Origin: Mycolicibacter heraklionensis
GTDB taxonomy: Bacteria > Actinomycetota > Actinomycetes > Mycobacteriales > Mycobacteriaceae
NCBI RefSeq assembly: GCF_001021505.1
Contig: NZ_LDPO01000007.1
Coordinates: 124,001 to 188,000, forward strand
Length of the DNA: 64,000 nucleotides
Direction: 5' to 3'
The notes under the pieces are model-generated. The model made no database searches. It was given only the letters and a program-made list of their open reading frames with translations, and was not told the DNA's origin. Made by a program: the position numbers and the translations under genes. This document shows positions 27,072-36,113 of this stretch, one piece after another (positions within the stretch are counted from its first letter, which is position 1; each line of letters opens with the position of its first letter).

Positions 27072-28340
27072 ATGGATTTTGCTGCATTGCCGCCGGAGAT
27101 CAACTCCGGCCGTATGTACGCGGGTGCGGGCTCCGGCCCCCTGCTGGCGGCCGCTTCGGCTTGGGACGCGCTCGCGGCCGAATTGGGTTCTGCGGCTTCG
27201 TCCTATGAATCCGTGGTTTCGAGCCTGACCGGGGAATGGTCGGGGCCGTCGTCCACTTCGATGGCCGCGGCAGCCGAGCCCTACGTGACCTGGATGAGCA
27301 CGACCGCCACACAGGCCGAGCTCTCCGCCAACCAGGCCCGCGCCGCCGCAGCGGCTTACGAGGCGGCCTTCGCCGCGACGGTGCCGCCACCGGTGGTCGC
27401 GGCGAACCGGACGCAGCTGGCAACCCTGATCGCGACGAATTTCCTCGGGCAGAACACGCCGGCGATCGCGGCCACCGAGATTCACTACGCGGAGATGTGG
27501 GCCCAAGACGCCGGGGCCATGTACGGCTACGCCGGATCGGCCGCCGCGGCGACGCAGCTCACCCCGTTCAACCAGCCACCGGAGACCACCAACCCGACCG
27601 GCACGGCCAATCAGTTGGCGGCATCGGCAGAGGCGACCGGAAACTCGGCGGCCTCCAACATCTCGCAGCAGGTCTCCCAGCTGCTGAATTCGATGCCCCA
27701 GGCGCTGCAGTCGCTGGCCTCCAACCCCGTGGGGACCGCGGCGGCGACAACATCGACTTCATTCCTGGACAGCTGGAACACGATCTTCTCCACACTGGTC
27801 GGGCCCACGACCCCGCTCGGCTGGTCGACCATCCCCGGTGGCTATTGGCTGGCGTTCGGGCAGATGTACTCCTGGATCATGAACGGGATGGCTGCACAGT
27901 CCTTCTTCGCCGGCCCGAAAGCCATCACCGGAGCGCTGCTGCCGCTGGCACCTCTGGCGCAAACGGCATTACCGGCGGCAAGCCTGAGCAGTGCCACGGG
28001 CGTGCTGGGCAACGCCGCGACGGTCGGGAAGTTGTCGGTACCGGCTTCCTGGGCGGTCGCGGCGCCGGCGACCAAGCTGGTCAGCATGGCTTCGTCACTG
28101 CCGGCAACCCTGGAGGCCGCCCCGATGGCGGCGGTCGCCGGTCAGGACGCCATGTTCGGTGAGATGGCCCTGTCCAGCCTGCTGGGCCGCGGCATAGGCG
28201 GCACCGCAACCCAAACCGTCGGCGCGGCCACCCGTTCCATGCGCAACAGCGGCGGATCCGATGCCTTCGGTCCCATTCCGCCGGGTGAAGCCGATCCCGC
28301 GGCGGCCACCATCATCGTGATCCCGGCACTGGATGAGTGA
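27072..28340 (+). CDS. PPE family protein, SVP subgroup
   Basis: A 422-residue PPE protein. It begins [20 protein letters not shown] (Pro-Pro-Glu at 7-9), has the WG-type [15 protein letters not shown] turn and the typical helical hairpin to about residue 175. The SVP-subgroup signature [12 protein letters not shown] is near residue 320. AAGGAG precedes the ATG by ten bases. PPE proteins are type VII (ESX) substrates that reach the outer envelope, and several SVP members serve as small-solute channels. It is the first gene of an apparent PPE-PPE-sbtA-DUF732 operon and has no PE partner next to it. Confidence 0.93.
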   Translation: MDFAALPPEINSGRMYAGAGSGPLLAAASAWDALAAELGSAASSYESVVSSLTGEWSGPSSTSMAAAAEPYVTWMSTTATQAELSANQARAAAAAYEAAFAATVPPPVVAANRTQLATLIATNFLGQNTPAIAATEIHYAEMWAQDAGAMYGYAGSAAAATQLTPFNQPPETTNPTGTANQLAASAEATGNSAASNISQQVSQLLNSMPQALQSLASNPVGTAAATTSTSFLDSWNTIFSTLVGPTTPLGWSTIPGGYWLAFGQMYSWIMNGMAAQSFFAGPKAITGALLPLAPLAQTALPAASLSSATGVLGNAATVGKLSVPASWAVAAPATKLVSMASSLPATLEAAPMAAVAGQDAMFGEMALSSLLGRGIGGTATQTVGAATRSMRNSGGSDAFGPIPPGEADPAAATIIVIPALDE

Positions 28341-28408
28341 CCCAGCGATGACGAAACGTGGCCTCCCCCAGCTGACTCAGTCGCACTCGACCAGATAAGG
28401 GTGTCGAA

Positions 28409-29731
28409 ATGTATTTCTCTTTGCTCCCGCCGGAAGTCAACTCGGCCAACATGTACGCCGGCCCCGGTTCCGGGTCGCTCATTGCCGCCGCCACGGCGTG
28501 GGGGCGTCTTGCCAGCGAATTAAGCACCGCCGCATCCGAATACAACGCGGTGCTCGCCTCGCTCGCGAGTGAATCGTGGACCGGTCCGTCGGCAACGGCG
28601 ATGACGGCCGCCGCCCAGCCCTTCACCGCCTGGATGTCGACGACCGCGGCCACCGCGGCTCAGGCGGCCGCCCAGGCGCAGGCCGCGGCCACCGCCTACG
28701 AAGCGGCGCACGCGGCGACCGTCCCGCCGGAAGTCGTTACGGCCAACCGCACCCAGAACCAGATGCTGTACGCCACGAACTTCCTCGGCCAGAATCTCGC
28801 GGCCATCGCGGCCAACGAAGCCCAGTACCTGGAGATGTGGGCACAGGACGCCGCCGCCATGCAGACCTACGCCGCATCGGCTGCCGCGGCCACCAAGATC
28901 ACCGCGTTCACCGAGCCTCCGCAGACCACCACCGGGACCGCCGCAGCCACGTCAGCGGCCAACGCGGGGTCGGCGGCAGCCACCTCGGGCAGCAACTCGA
29001 TCCTGGATTTCCTGGCCAACCTGGCGACCCAGTACAACACCTTCGTCAACAACCTGCTCACCCAGCTGACCGGCAATCCGAGTGCTCCGGCCAACTTCGC
29101 GTCGGTGTTCTCCGCCCTGAAGGGTCCGGCGGGGCTGACCACGCCGTTCAACGACATTTCGTTGCTGACCAACTTCCCCATCCAGAACGCGCTGAAGTTC
29201 GGAACTCCGGTGGGCCGGGTTTTCGAAGGCCTGCCGCTCAGCGGTCTCGGCGCCGGGCTTCGTGCCGGAACCGCCTCCGCAGGCCTGGCGTCGACGGTGT
29301 CGGCCACCATGTCCGAGGCGAACCTGGTGGGCAACCTGTCCGTCCCGCCGAGCTGGGCCTCTGCCAGCCCGGCAATCCGGCTGGCGGCCACCGGCGTTCC
29401 CGCCGCAGGCCTGGCTGCCGCCCCCGCCTCGGGGATGGCCGGCGGCCTGATCAACCAGGCGGCGCTGGGCAGTATGGCCGGCGGCGCGCTGGGAAGCGCC
29501 AGCCCCCGCACCGTGCCCAGCGGGCGCATCCGGATCCAGGGCGGCAAAGCCAAGACTCCCGTCAAGCTCGACGCGGTGATCGCCAAGCTGCAGAGCCAGC
29601 CCGAGGCGGTCCAGCACTGGAACGTCGACCAGGCCGGACTCGACGAACTGCTTGACGAATTGTCGAGGAAGCCCGGCGTTCACGCCGTGCACCTCAAGGG
29701 CGCCAAGAAAGCCGCAACGCCCCTCAGCTGA
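28409..29731 (+). CDS. PPE family protein, SVP subgroup
   Basis: A 440-residue PPE protein: MYFSLLPPEVNSANMYAGPG, SESWTGPSATAMTAAA, helical domain to ~175, and GNLSVPPSWASASPA near residue 310. Beyond the SVP motif it has an unusual basic C-terminal extension (RIRIQGGKAKTPVKL onward, then an LDELLDELSRKPGVHAVHL segment) that looks like a small folded domain rather than the usual low-complexity tail. It lies 68 bp after the first PPE and 51 bp before sbtA. Confidence 0.93.
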   Translation: MYFSLLPPEVNSANMYAGPGSGSLIAAATAWGRLASELSTAASEYNAVLASLASESWTGPSATAMTAAAQPFTAWMSTTAATAAQAAAQAQAAATAYEAAHAATVPPEVVTANRTQNQMLYATNFLGQNLAAIAANEAQYLEMWAQDAAAMQTYAASAAAATKITAFTEPPQTTTGTAAATSAANAGSAAATSGSNSILDFLANLATQYNTFVNNLLTQLTGNPSAPANFASVFSALKGPAGLTTPFNDISLLTNFPIQNALKFGTPVGRVFEGLPLSGLGAGLRAGTASAGLASTVSATMSEANLVGNLSVPPSWASASPAIRLAATGVPAAGLAAAPASGMAGGLINQAALGSMAGGALGSASPRTVPSGRIRIQGGKAKTPVKLDAVIAKLQSQPEAVQHWNVDQAGLDELLDELSRKPGVHAVHLKGAKKAATPLS

Positions 29732-29782
29732 CGCCCAACAGCGGCGCCAAACCTTTCCCCACCTCCCCCGAAAGAGAGAGAC

Positions 29783-30961
29783 ATGCTTCTCGAGTTTTGG
29801 CAGAACTTCACGCACAACCTGTTCAAGCCACTGTTGTTGTTCTTCTACTTCGGCTTCCTTCTCGCACTGGCCAAGGTGCCGTTCGAGTTTCCGAACGCGG
29901 TCTATCAGGGCCTGACGATGTACCTGTTGCTGGCCATCGGCTGGCACGGTGGCGAGGAACTCGCCGGCATCGACCTCTCCCAGGTCGGCGGAATCCTCGG
30001 GTTCATGGTCACCGGCTTCGTGCTGAACTTCGTCATCGGCACCATCGCCTACCTGTTGCTGAAGTACCTGACGAAGATGCGAGAGGTCGACCGCGCAACG
30101 GTCGCCGGGTACTACGGCTCCGATTCGGCCGGAACCTTCGCCACCTGCATGGGCGTGCTGGCCACCATCGGCATGGCCTTCGACGCCTACATGCCCGTCA
30201 TGCTGGCCATCATGGAGATCCCCGGCTGCTTGGTGGCGCTGTTCCTGGTTGCCCGGTTGCGCCACCGGGGTATGGACGCTGCCGGAAACATGCCGCACGA
30301 GCCGGGCTACACGGTGCCGGCCGGTTCCGTCCCGGCAGCCGTCGGTGCCGCGCAGGCCTCCGGTGACCCGACCGGCGGTCTGGCCATCGAGATGACCCCC
30401 GAACGTCGTGCGGAGACCGAAGTGACCTCGAACGGGCGCCTGATCAGCCCGGAATTGCTGCGGGAGGTCTTCCTCAACCCGGGCATCTGCCTGCTGCTCG
30501 GTGGTATCGCGATCGGCTTCATCAGCGGTCTGCAGGGCTCGAAGGTCACCGGCGTCGACGACCCGGTCTTCGTCACCGCCTTCCAGGGAGTCCTGTGCCT
30601 CTTCCTGCTCGAGATGGGTCTGACTGCGGCGCGCAAGTTGAAGGACCTGAAGTCTGCCGGCCGTGGCTTCATCGTGTTCGGCCTGCTGGCTCCCAACCTG
30701 TTCGCAACGCTGGGACTGTTTGTCGCACACACCTACTCGCAGCTGACCGGCGTCCACTTCCAGCTGGGCACCTACGTCCTGTTCGCCGTGCTGTGCGGCG
30801 CGGCGTCCTACATCGCCGTGCCGGCCATCCAGCGGCTGGCGATTCCGGAAGCCAGCCCCAGCCTGCCGCTGGCCGCATCGCTGGGTTTGACGTTCGCCTA
30901 CAACGTCACCATCGGTATCCCTCTTTACATCGAGATCGCCCGTCTCATCACGTCGCAGTAG
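29783..30961 (+). CDS. sbtA: sodium-dependent bicarbonate transporter (SbtA family)
   Basis: A 392-residue membrane protein matching the SbtA (DUF897) family. Two inverted five-TM halves are separated by a polar cytoplasmic loop at ~165-225. Motifs include PNAVYQGLTMYLLLAIGWHG, the substrate-region YYGSDSAGTFATCMGVL and the second-half equivalent LCGAASYIAVPAIQRLAIPE followed by SLPLAASLGLTFAYNVTIG. Family members import HCO3- with Na+. No SbtB-like PII regulator gene is adjacent. It follows two PPE genes at operon spacing, which suggests outer- and inner-membrane steps of one uptake route (inference). Confidence 0.88.
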   Translation: MLLEFWQNFTHNLFKPLLLFFYFGFLLALAKVPFEFPNAVYQGLTMYLLLAIGWHGGEELAGIDLSQVGGILGFMVTGFVLNFVIGTIAYLLLKYLTKMREVDRATVAGYYGSDSAGTFATCMGVLATIGMAFDAYMPVMLAIMEIPGCLVALFLVARLRHRGMDAAGNMPHEPGYTVPAGSVPAAVGAAQASGDPTGGLAIEMTPERRAETEVTSNGRLISPELLREVFLNPGICLLLGGIAIGFISGLQGSKVTGVDDPVFVTAFQGVLCLFLLEMGLTAARKLKDLKSAGRGFIVFGLLAPNLFATLGLFVAHTYSQLTGVHFQLGTYVLFAVLCGAASYIAVPAIQRLAIPEASPSLPLAASLGLTFAYNVTIGIPLYIEIARLITSQ

Positions 30962-31017
30962 AGGAATTGCACAGTATGGAGACGCCAGGCAGCCGAGTAA
31001 AGAGTAGGAGGAACGGC

Positions 31018-31341
31018 ATGCGCAGTCTGTTATCGGTCTTGGGCATTGCCGCCGTCATCGGGTGTGCCGCGCCGGCGTACGCGGATCCCGATGATGGCGA
31101 CGGCGGCGGCGGCGACGCCGCCTTCCTGACTGCCCTAAAAGCCGCGGGGCTCACTTTCGCCAGTAGCGATCAGGCCATTGTGGCCGGCCATGCCGTCTGC
31201 AGCATGGCTAACAACGGCGAGTCGGGATTGAAGGTCGTCAAACAACTGACGGCCGACAACCCCGGGCTGACCATGGACGGCGCCGCGCAGTTCGCGGCGA
31301 TCGCCGCCAACGCTTACTGCCCGCACCACTTGCAGAAGTAG
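31018..31341 (+). CDS. DUF732 secreted protein
   Basis: Start ATG 31018 is fixed by AGGAGG seven bases upstream; the longer upstream frame is inside sbtA. The 107-residue product has a Sec signal peptide (MRSLLSVLGIAAVIGCAAPA then YADP) and the DUF732 fold: FLTALKAAGLTFASSDQAIV, AVCSMANNGESG and a final AANAYCPHHL, with two conserved Cys likely disulfide-bonded. The signal contains a VIGC that could be read as a lipobox, but an AYA cleavage site fits better. DUF732 proteins are small mycobacterial exported proteins of unknown function. Fourth gene of the PPE-sbtA operon. Confidence 0.85.
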   Translation: MRSLLSVLGIAAVIGCAAPAYADPDDGDGGGGDAAFLTALKAAGLTFASSDQAIVAGHAVCSMANNGESGLKVVKQLTADNPGLTMDGAAQFAAIAANAYCPHHLQK

Positions 31342-31351
31342 CCGGCCCCGG

Positions 31352-32476
31352 CTACGCCTTTGTCAGCTCTGCGTAGCGGGCCAGGTGGGAGTCGGTGGTT
31401 CCGAACTCGTATTGAATTGCGGTGAGCCGCTTGAAGTAGTGGCCGATGGCCAACTCCTCGGTCATGCCCATCCCACCGTGCAACTGCACCGCCTGTTGGC
31501 CGACGAATCGGGCCGCCCGGCCGATGGTGGCCTTGCCCGCCGACACCGCACGGGCACGGGAGGCTTCGTCGGCCTCGAGGTTGAGGATCGCCAGGTAGAC
31601 CGCGGCAGCTGACTGCTCGACCTCCATGAACATGTCGACCATACGGTGCTGCAGCACCTGGAAGCTACCGATCGGCTGCCCGAACTGCTGGCGTTGCTTG
31701 CAGTATTCGACGGTGTCCGCCAACACTTTCCGCATGCAACCGACCGCCTCGGAACAGATCGCCGCGGCACCCTCGTCCCGGGCCTGAGCCAACGACGGCC
31801 ATGCGCCGCCCCGCTCACCCAGCAACGCCTCAGCACCAAGCCGCAGATCGGTGAAGGTGACATCGGCCGCGCTGCGGTCGTCGATGGTTCGATACGGGTG
31901 CAGCGTGATGCCGGCGGCGTCGGCCTCGGTGAGGAACAACGAGATGCCGTCCTCGCCCTCGATGCGCGCGGTGACCAGCAGATGCGTCGCCAGCGGTGCC
32001 GCCACGGCCATGATCTTCGAGCCGTTCAACACCCAGCCGTCGCCATCGGGACGCGCCAGGGTCACCGCGTCCTGCCAACGATCGGCCGAATCCGGCTCCG
32101 CGGCAGCCAATGCCGCAACCGCGGTACCGGCCACGATTTCCTTGAGCAGGCCGGTTGCCACCGGGCTGCCGGAGCGGTGCAGCAGTCCGCCGGCGACGAC
32201 GACGGAGTCGACATAGGGTTCGATCACCAGCGCGTGCCCCAGCGCTTCGGTGATGACCATGAGTTCTACGGCGCCGCCACCGATTCCGTCGAACTCTTCA
32301 GAGAACGTCGCACCCAGAATGCCCAGTTCGCCGGCGAAGGCGCGCCAGATCTCGGGCTGCCAGCCGGCGCCGGTCTTGGCTGCGGCGCGGCTCGTCTCGA
32401 GGTCGTAGCGCGCGGCGAGGAACTTGGTGATGCCGTCACGCAGCATCTGCTGCTCATTGTTCAGGTTGAAGTCCAT
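31352..32476 (-). CDS. acyl-CoA dehydrogenase (FadE), catalytic-Glu subunit
   Basis: A 374-residue acyl-CoA dehydrogenase: N-terminal helical domain, beta domain (WVLNGSKIMAVAAPLATHLL), and C-terminal bundle with QRQQFGQPIGSFQVLQHRMV, GGMGMTEELAIGHYFKR and AIQYEFGTTDSH. The last has Glu at or near the catalytic-base position. It overlaps the upstream fadE by one base (TAATG). Paired fadE genes of this kind form alpha2-beta2 enzymes in mycobacterial sterol and branched-acyl degradation, where active-site residues are shared between subunits. Confidence 0.9.
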   Translation of the reverse strand: MDFNLNNEQQMLRDGITKFLAARYDLETSRAAAKTGAGWQPEIWRAFAGELGILGATFSEEFDGIGGGAVELMVITEALGHALVIEPYVDSVVVAGGLLHRSGSPVATGLLKEIVAGTAVAALAAAEPDSADRWQDAVTLARPDGDGWVLNGSKIMAVAAPLATHLLVTARIEGEDGISLFLTEADAAGITLHPYRTIDDRSAADVTFTDLRLGAEALLGERGGAWPSLAQARDEGAAAICSEAVGCMRKVLADTVEYCKQRQQFGQPIGSFQVLQHRMVDMFMEVEQSAAAVYLAILNLEADEASRARAVSAGKATIGRAARFVGQQAVQLHGGMGMTEELAIGHYFKRLTAIQYEFGTTDSHLARYAELTKA

Positions 32477-33708
32477 TAGAGCCCCAATGCCGCCTTGGCC
32501 AGAATATTCCGCTGAATTTCGTTGCTACCGGCGTAGATCGAGCCGGCCCGGTCGTTGAAGTAGCGCAGCGGGGCCACCGCCTGCCACGGTTCGCCGGACG
32601 CATATCCGTCGGCGGGAGGCTGGTAGTCGGCGATCGGTCCGCCGGGCGCGGTGACATGCGGCTGATAGATGCGCCCCCGCGGTCCGGCCGCCTCCAACGC
32701 CAGCGCCGTCAGTTCCTGGCTCAGCTCGGTGCCCAAGATCTTGAGCATCGACGACGACGCCCCGGGATTGCGTCCCTCGGCGACGGCGGTGAGCACCTGG
32801 TATTCCAGGATCTCCAAAACCTCGGCGCGAATGCGCGCGTCCGCGAGCTTGCGCATGAAGGCGTCGTCGTCGGCGAGCTTGCCACCGCCCGGCCCAGGCT
32901 GACTCTTTGCCGCCGTAGCGATCTCTTCGGCCACCACCTGCAGGCCCGGCGCCACCGCGCCGCCGCCGCGCTCGAACTCGAGCAGATATTTCGCGACCGT
33001 CCAGCCGCTGTCGATCTCGCCGATCACATTGGTCTTGGGGACCCGCACCTCGTCGAAGAACACCTGGTTCTGGATCTCTTCGCCGGAAGTCATCACCAGC
33101 GGCCGGATCTCGATACCGGGCGAGTTCATGTCGATCAGCACGAACGTGATGCCCTGCTGTTTCTTGCCGGTCCGGGAGGTGCGCACCAGGGCGAACATCC
33201 AGTTCGCCTCGCCGGCGTGCGTGGTCCAGATCTTGCTGCCGGTGCACACCAGGTCATCGCCGTCGACGGTGGCCGCCATCGACAGGGCCGCCAAGTCCGA
33301 TCCGGCCTCCGGCTCGGAGTAGCCCTGGCAGAAGAACACCTCACCGGTGAGGATCCGGGGCAGGAAGTAGTCCTTCTGCGCGTCCGTTCCGTACCGGACG
33401 ATCGCGTGCGCGACCATCCGGATTCCCATCGGCGACAGCGACGGTGCGCCGGCAAGCGTCGACTCGCGACTGAAGATGTAGTGCTGGGTCAGGCTCCAGT
33501 CGCAGCCGCCGTGCTCCACCGGCCACGCGGGCGCCGCCCAGCCCCGCTCGTGCAGAATCGCCTGCCACGCCATGCTGGCCTCGTGATCGGCGTAGACACT
33601 GGTCATGAGCCGGCCCGCGCGGCGCAGCTCAGGGGTCAGTTTCTGGTCGAGAAATTCCCGAACCTCAGCTTGAAATGCCCGGTCTTCCTCCGACCACCGC
33701 AGATCCAT
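32476..33708 (-). CDS. acyl-CoA dehydrogenase (FadE), partner subunit
   Basis: A 410-residue acyl-CoA dehydrogenase with FAD-binding QGYSEPEAGSDLAALSM, CTGSKIWTTHAGEANWMFAL, and C-terminal FNDRAGSIYAGSNEIQRNIL. At the place where medium-chain enzymes have the catalytic Glu (IYEGT) this protein has Ala (IYAGS), while its partner at 31352 keeps a Glu, so the two probably form one heteromeric enzyme. GGGGAG precedes the ATG. Substrate not visible; the neighbourhood (LLM, SDR, TetR, thioesterase) suggests catabolism of a bulky acyl-CoA. Confidence 0.9.
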   Translation of the reverse strand: MDLRWSEEDRAFQAEVREFLDQKLTPELRRAGRLMTSVYADHEASMAWQAILHERGWAAPAWPVEHGGCDWSLTQHYIFSRESTLAGAPSLSPMGIRMVAHAIVRYGTDAQKDYFLPRILTGEVFFCQGYSEPEAGSDLAALSMAATVDGDDLVCTGSKIWTTHAGEANWMFALVRTSRTGKKQQGITFVLIDMNSPGIEIRPLVMTSGEEIQNQVFFDEVRVPKTNVIGEIDSGWTVAKYLLEFERGGGAVAPGLQVVAEEIATAAKSQPGPGGGKLADDDAFMRKLADARIRAEVLEILEYQVLTAVAEGRNPGASSSMLKILGTELSQELTALALEAAGPRGRIYQPHVTAPGGPIADYQPPADGYASGEPWQAVAPLRYFNDRAGSIYAGSNEIQRNILAKAALGL

Positions 33709-33812
33709 TAATCTCCCCTGCCGTGCCGGCGGATAGGCGCTTTTCCGCGCAGTCTAGCCGCCGGGTTGTGCGGACCGACTTCGGCCGTCTCGGCCGCTAC
33801 GCCGTGGGCTTC

Positions 33813-34307
33813 TCAACGGATGCGCCCGGCAACGCCGTCCACCAGTAACGCGCGACTCTCCGCGGCGCCGTCCAGCATCCGGGTGATCCGCGTGACAATC
33901 TGCCACTGGCCGGGCGAACCGGCCACCCGTTCGAAGTGAAAATAGTTGGCGCCGCCGCGCGCGACGCGAAACTCGCTGCCCTGTTTGACCAGCAGCGTCG
34001 ACTCGCACACGGCGACCGCCTCGTCGCCGTTCACGGTGACCACTGCCGGCCCCAGGAAGTGCGTACATCCGCGAGCGATCAGCTCCTGGTGGCCACGAGA
34101 GCGCACCATGGCCGCAATCTCCTCGCGGCCGTTCATCAGCCAGTTTTCGACGTCGTAGACGCCGTCCTGTCGCCACAGCGCGGCGACCGATTCGGGGTCG
34201 CCGGCGTCCACCAATGGACCGTAGGACGCGATCAGCCGCTCGATCGCGCGCTCGTCCTCGATCTTCTGCAGACGCCGCTCCAAGTCGGCCAGCCGTTGCT
34301 CGCTCAT
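33813..34307 (-). CDS. NTF2/SnoaL-like protein
   Basis: A 164-residue protein with an N-terminal helix (RRLQKIEDERAIERLIASYG) and the cone-shaped NTF2-like alpha+beta fold: VDAGDPESVAALWRQDGVYD, GREEIAAMVRS and TRITRMLDG. Members of this set (SnoaL_4/DUF4440 type) include dehydratases, isomerases and ligand-binding proteins; no definitive catalytic dyad is assigned. The ATG overlaps the stop of the LLM oxidoreductase (ATGA), so the two are coupled. Confidence 0.8.
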   Translation of the reverse strand: MSEQRLADLERRLQKIEDERAIERLIASYGPLVDAGDPESVAALWRQDGVYDVENWLMNGREEIAAMVRSRGHQELIARGCTHFLGPAVVTVNGDEAVAVCESTLLVKQGSEFRVARGGANYFHFERVAGSPGQWQIVTRITRMLDGAAESRALLVDGVAGRIR

Positions 34308-35170
34308 CGCCGCTCCCGCTGCCGGAGGTCGGCCAGCTCGGCAAGTGCGGCCAGTTGGTCGCAGAAGTGCGCCGAAGAGCGCGCCGAGATCACACAGCTC
34401 ACATCGGTGGCCCCGATGTCAGCCAGCCTGCCGATCCGATCGAGGGCCTGCTGCGGGGCGTCGATCGGGTCCAGCGGAGGCGTCGACAAGACAACCGCGA
34501 ACTCGTCCGGGAGGTCCACGGAGCCAAGATATTTCGCCAGTTCGCCGACGCTGAGGCCGAACGGCGCCCAACCGTCAGCCAGGCCCACCGCCCGCCGAAG
34601 CGAACGGCGGGTGCGGCCGCCCACCCAGATCGGCACCCGCTGTTGTACGGCGCACGGCTGCACCACCATCGAGTCGAACCGGTAGAAGGCTCCGTGATAG
34701 GCGGGGCGGGTGTCCGACAGTGCCGCCCGCAACGCCTTCATCGCATCGTCAGCGCGGGCGCCGCGGTCGTCCCACGCACAGCCGAGCAGGTCGAACTCCT
34801 CGCGCAGCGATCCCACTCCGACACCCAGGGTCAGCCGGCCACCGCTGAGCCGGTCGAGGGTCCCGTAACGTTTGGCGATCTCCAACGGATGGTGATAGCC
34901 CAGCACCACAACCGATGTCACCAACCGGATCGAGCGGGTACGGGCAGCGAGAAACGACAGGGTGGCCAACGGGTCCCAGTAGGTCGTCCCGCGCCCGGCC
35001 GCGGCCTCGTCGGGCACCGCGACGTGTTCCGAGCAGGTGAGGTAGGCGAACCCGAGTTCGTCGGCGGCCGAAGCGATCCGGCTGATGTCCTCGACACCGC
35101 CTTCGGCTTCCCAGTCCGATGCCGTACCGGGGATCTGGATGACGACCGGTGTGGCCAAGCCGAGCCGCAT
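34304..35170 (-). CDS. LLM-class F420-dependent oxidoreductase
   Basis: A 288-residue luciferase-like TIM-barrel protein: MRLGLATPVVIQIPG, LGFAYLTCSEHVAVPDE, LVTSVVVLGYHHPLEIAKR, GGRLTLGVGVGSLREEFDLL, and the C-terminal RVPIWVGGRTRRSLRRA. These are the F420-type LLM landmarks in mycobacteria. It is coupled to the NTF2-like gene downstream and divergent from the SDR-TetR pair; the dyad at 35259-35278 lies between them. Reaction unknown. Confidence 0.87.
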   Translation of the reverse strand: MRLGLATPVVIQIPGTASDWEAEGGVEDISRIASAADELGFAYLTCSEHVAVPDEAAAGRGTTYWDPLATLSFLAARTRSIRLVTSVVVLGYHHPLEIAKRYGTLDRLSGGRLTLGVGVGSLREEFDLLGCAWDDRGARADDAMKALRAALSDTRPAYHGAFYRFDSMVVQPCAVQQRVPIWVGGRTRRSLRRAVGLADGWAPFGLSVGELAKYLGSVDLPDEFAVVLSTPPLDPIDAPQQALDRIGRLADIGATDVSCVISARSSAHFCDQLAALAELADLRQRERR

Positions 35171-35258
35171 CAGCGGGACCGAATCCGGGGGCCGTTGTAC
35201 CGCAATGGCTCTGCGCCTTCCGTTGCACCACGAGGGTGAGGTAACCTCTTCCGAGTAA

Positions 35259-35278
35259 AACTAGAATGAATTTTAGTT
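35259..35278. promoter_or_regulatory. operator-like dyad between LLM and SDR-TetR genes
   Basis: AACTAGAA (35259-35266) and TTTTAGTT (35271-35278) are inverted repeats with one mismatch around TGAA. The site is 13 bp before the SDR start and within the promoter region of both divergent operons; the TetR at 36113 is the natural candidate to bind it. Confidence 0.6.
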
Positions 35279-35291
35279 ATGGAGGCGTGCC

Positions 35292-36113
35292 TTGTCCAGC
35301 GGTGATCAATCCGAGTGGGCCCAGCAGTACGGCCCCTGGGCTGTGATAGCCGGCGGCTCCGAAGGTGTCGGCGCCGAGTTCGCATTCCAGCTGGCCGACG
35401 CCGGCATCAATCTGGTCCTGATCGCGCGCAAGGCAGAGCCGCTGCGTGACACCGCCGATCGGTGCCGGGCACGCGGCGTGCGTGTCCGTGAGCTCCCTTT
35501 GGATCTGGCCGGTGCGGACGCGGTCACGCGGATCGTCGAGGCGACGACGGAGCTCGAGGTTGGTCTGCTGATCTACAACGCGGGAGCCAACACCCACAGT
35601 GCGGAGTTCCTCGACGGCGATCCGGCGGCCTTCGGGCGCGTCCTCGACCTGAACGTGCGGACACCGCTGGCGCTCATCCATCATTTCGGCGGGCCGATGC
35701 GCGTCCGTCGGCGCGGCGGTCTGCTGCTGGTCGGGTCGCTGACCGGCTATCTCGGTTCGGCCCGGCAGACCGTTTACGGCGGCGCGAAGGCGTTCACCCG
35801 GATCTACGCCGAGGGCCTCTGGCTGGAGTTGCGCGACTACAACGTGCACGTACTGGAATTGGTGCTCGGCGTGACCAGGACTCCCGCCATGGCACGAGCC
35901 GGCCTCAACTTCGACGTGCCGGGGTTGCGGGTGTCCGATCCGGCTGATGTCGCGCGCGAAGGACTCAGCCGGCTCTCCCAGGGCCCGGTGCACGTCATCT
36001 CGGCCCACGCCGACAGTCCTGCCCTGCGCGCCACCTCAGATCGTGCCGAAGCCGTGCTCGCCTCGCATCGGCTGATGCAGAAGTTGCTCCGAACAGCCCC
36101 CCCAAGCCACTGA
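35292..36113 (+). CDS. short-chain dehydrogenase/reductase
   Basis: A 273-residue SDR starting at TTG 35292 with GGAGG ten bases upstream. Motifs: cofactor loop AVIAGGSEGVGAEFAFQLAD, LLIYNAGANTH (NAG), catalytic region LLVGSLTGYLG and VYGGAKAFTRIYAE (Tyr-x3-Lys as YGGAK). The ARK after beta-2 suggests NADP. It overlaps the TetR gene by TGATG and begins just downstream of the dyad at 35259. Confidence 0.87.
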   Translation: MSSGDQSEWAQQYGPWAVIAGGSEGVGAEFAFQLADAGINLVLIARKAEPLRDTADRCRARGVRVRELPLDLAGADAVTRIVEATTELEVGLLIYNAGANTHSAEFLDGDPAAFGRVLDLNVRTPLALIHHFGGPMRVRRRGGLLLVGSLTGYLGSARQTVYGGAKAFTRIYAEGLWLELRDYNVHVLELVLGVTRTPAMARAGLNFDVPGLRVSDPADVAREGLSRLSQGPVHVISAHADSPALRATSDRAEAVLASHRLMQKLLRTAPPSH

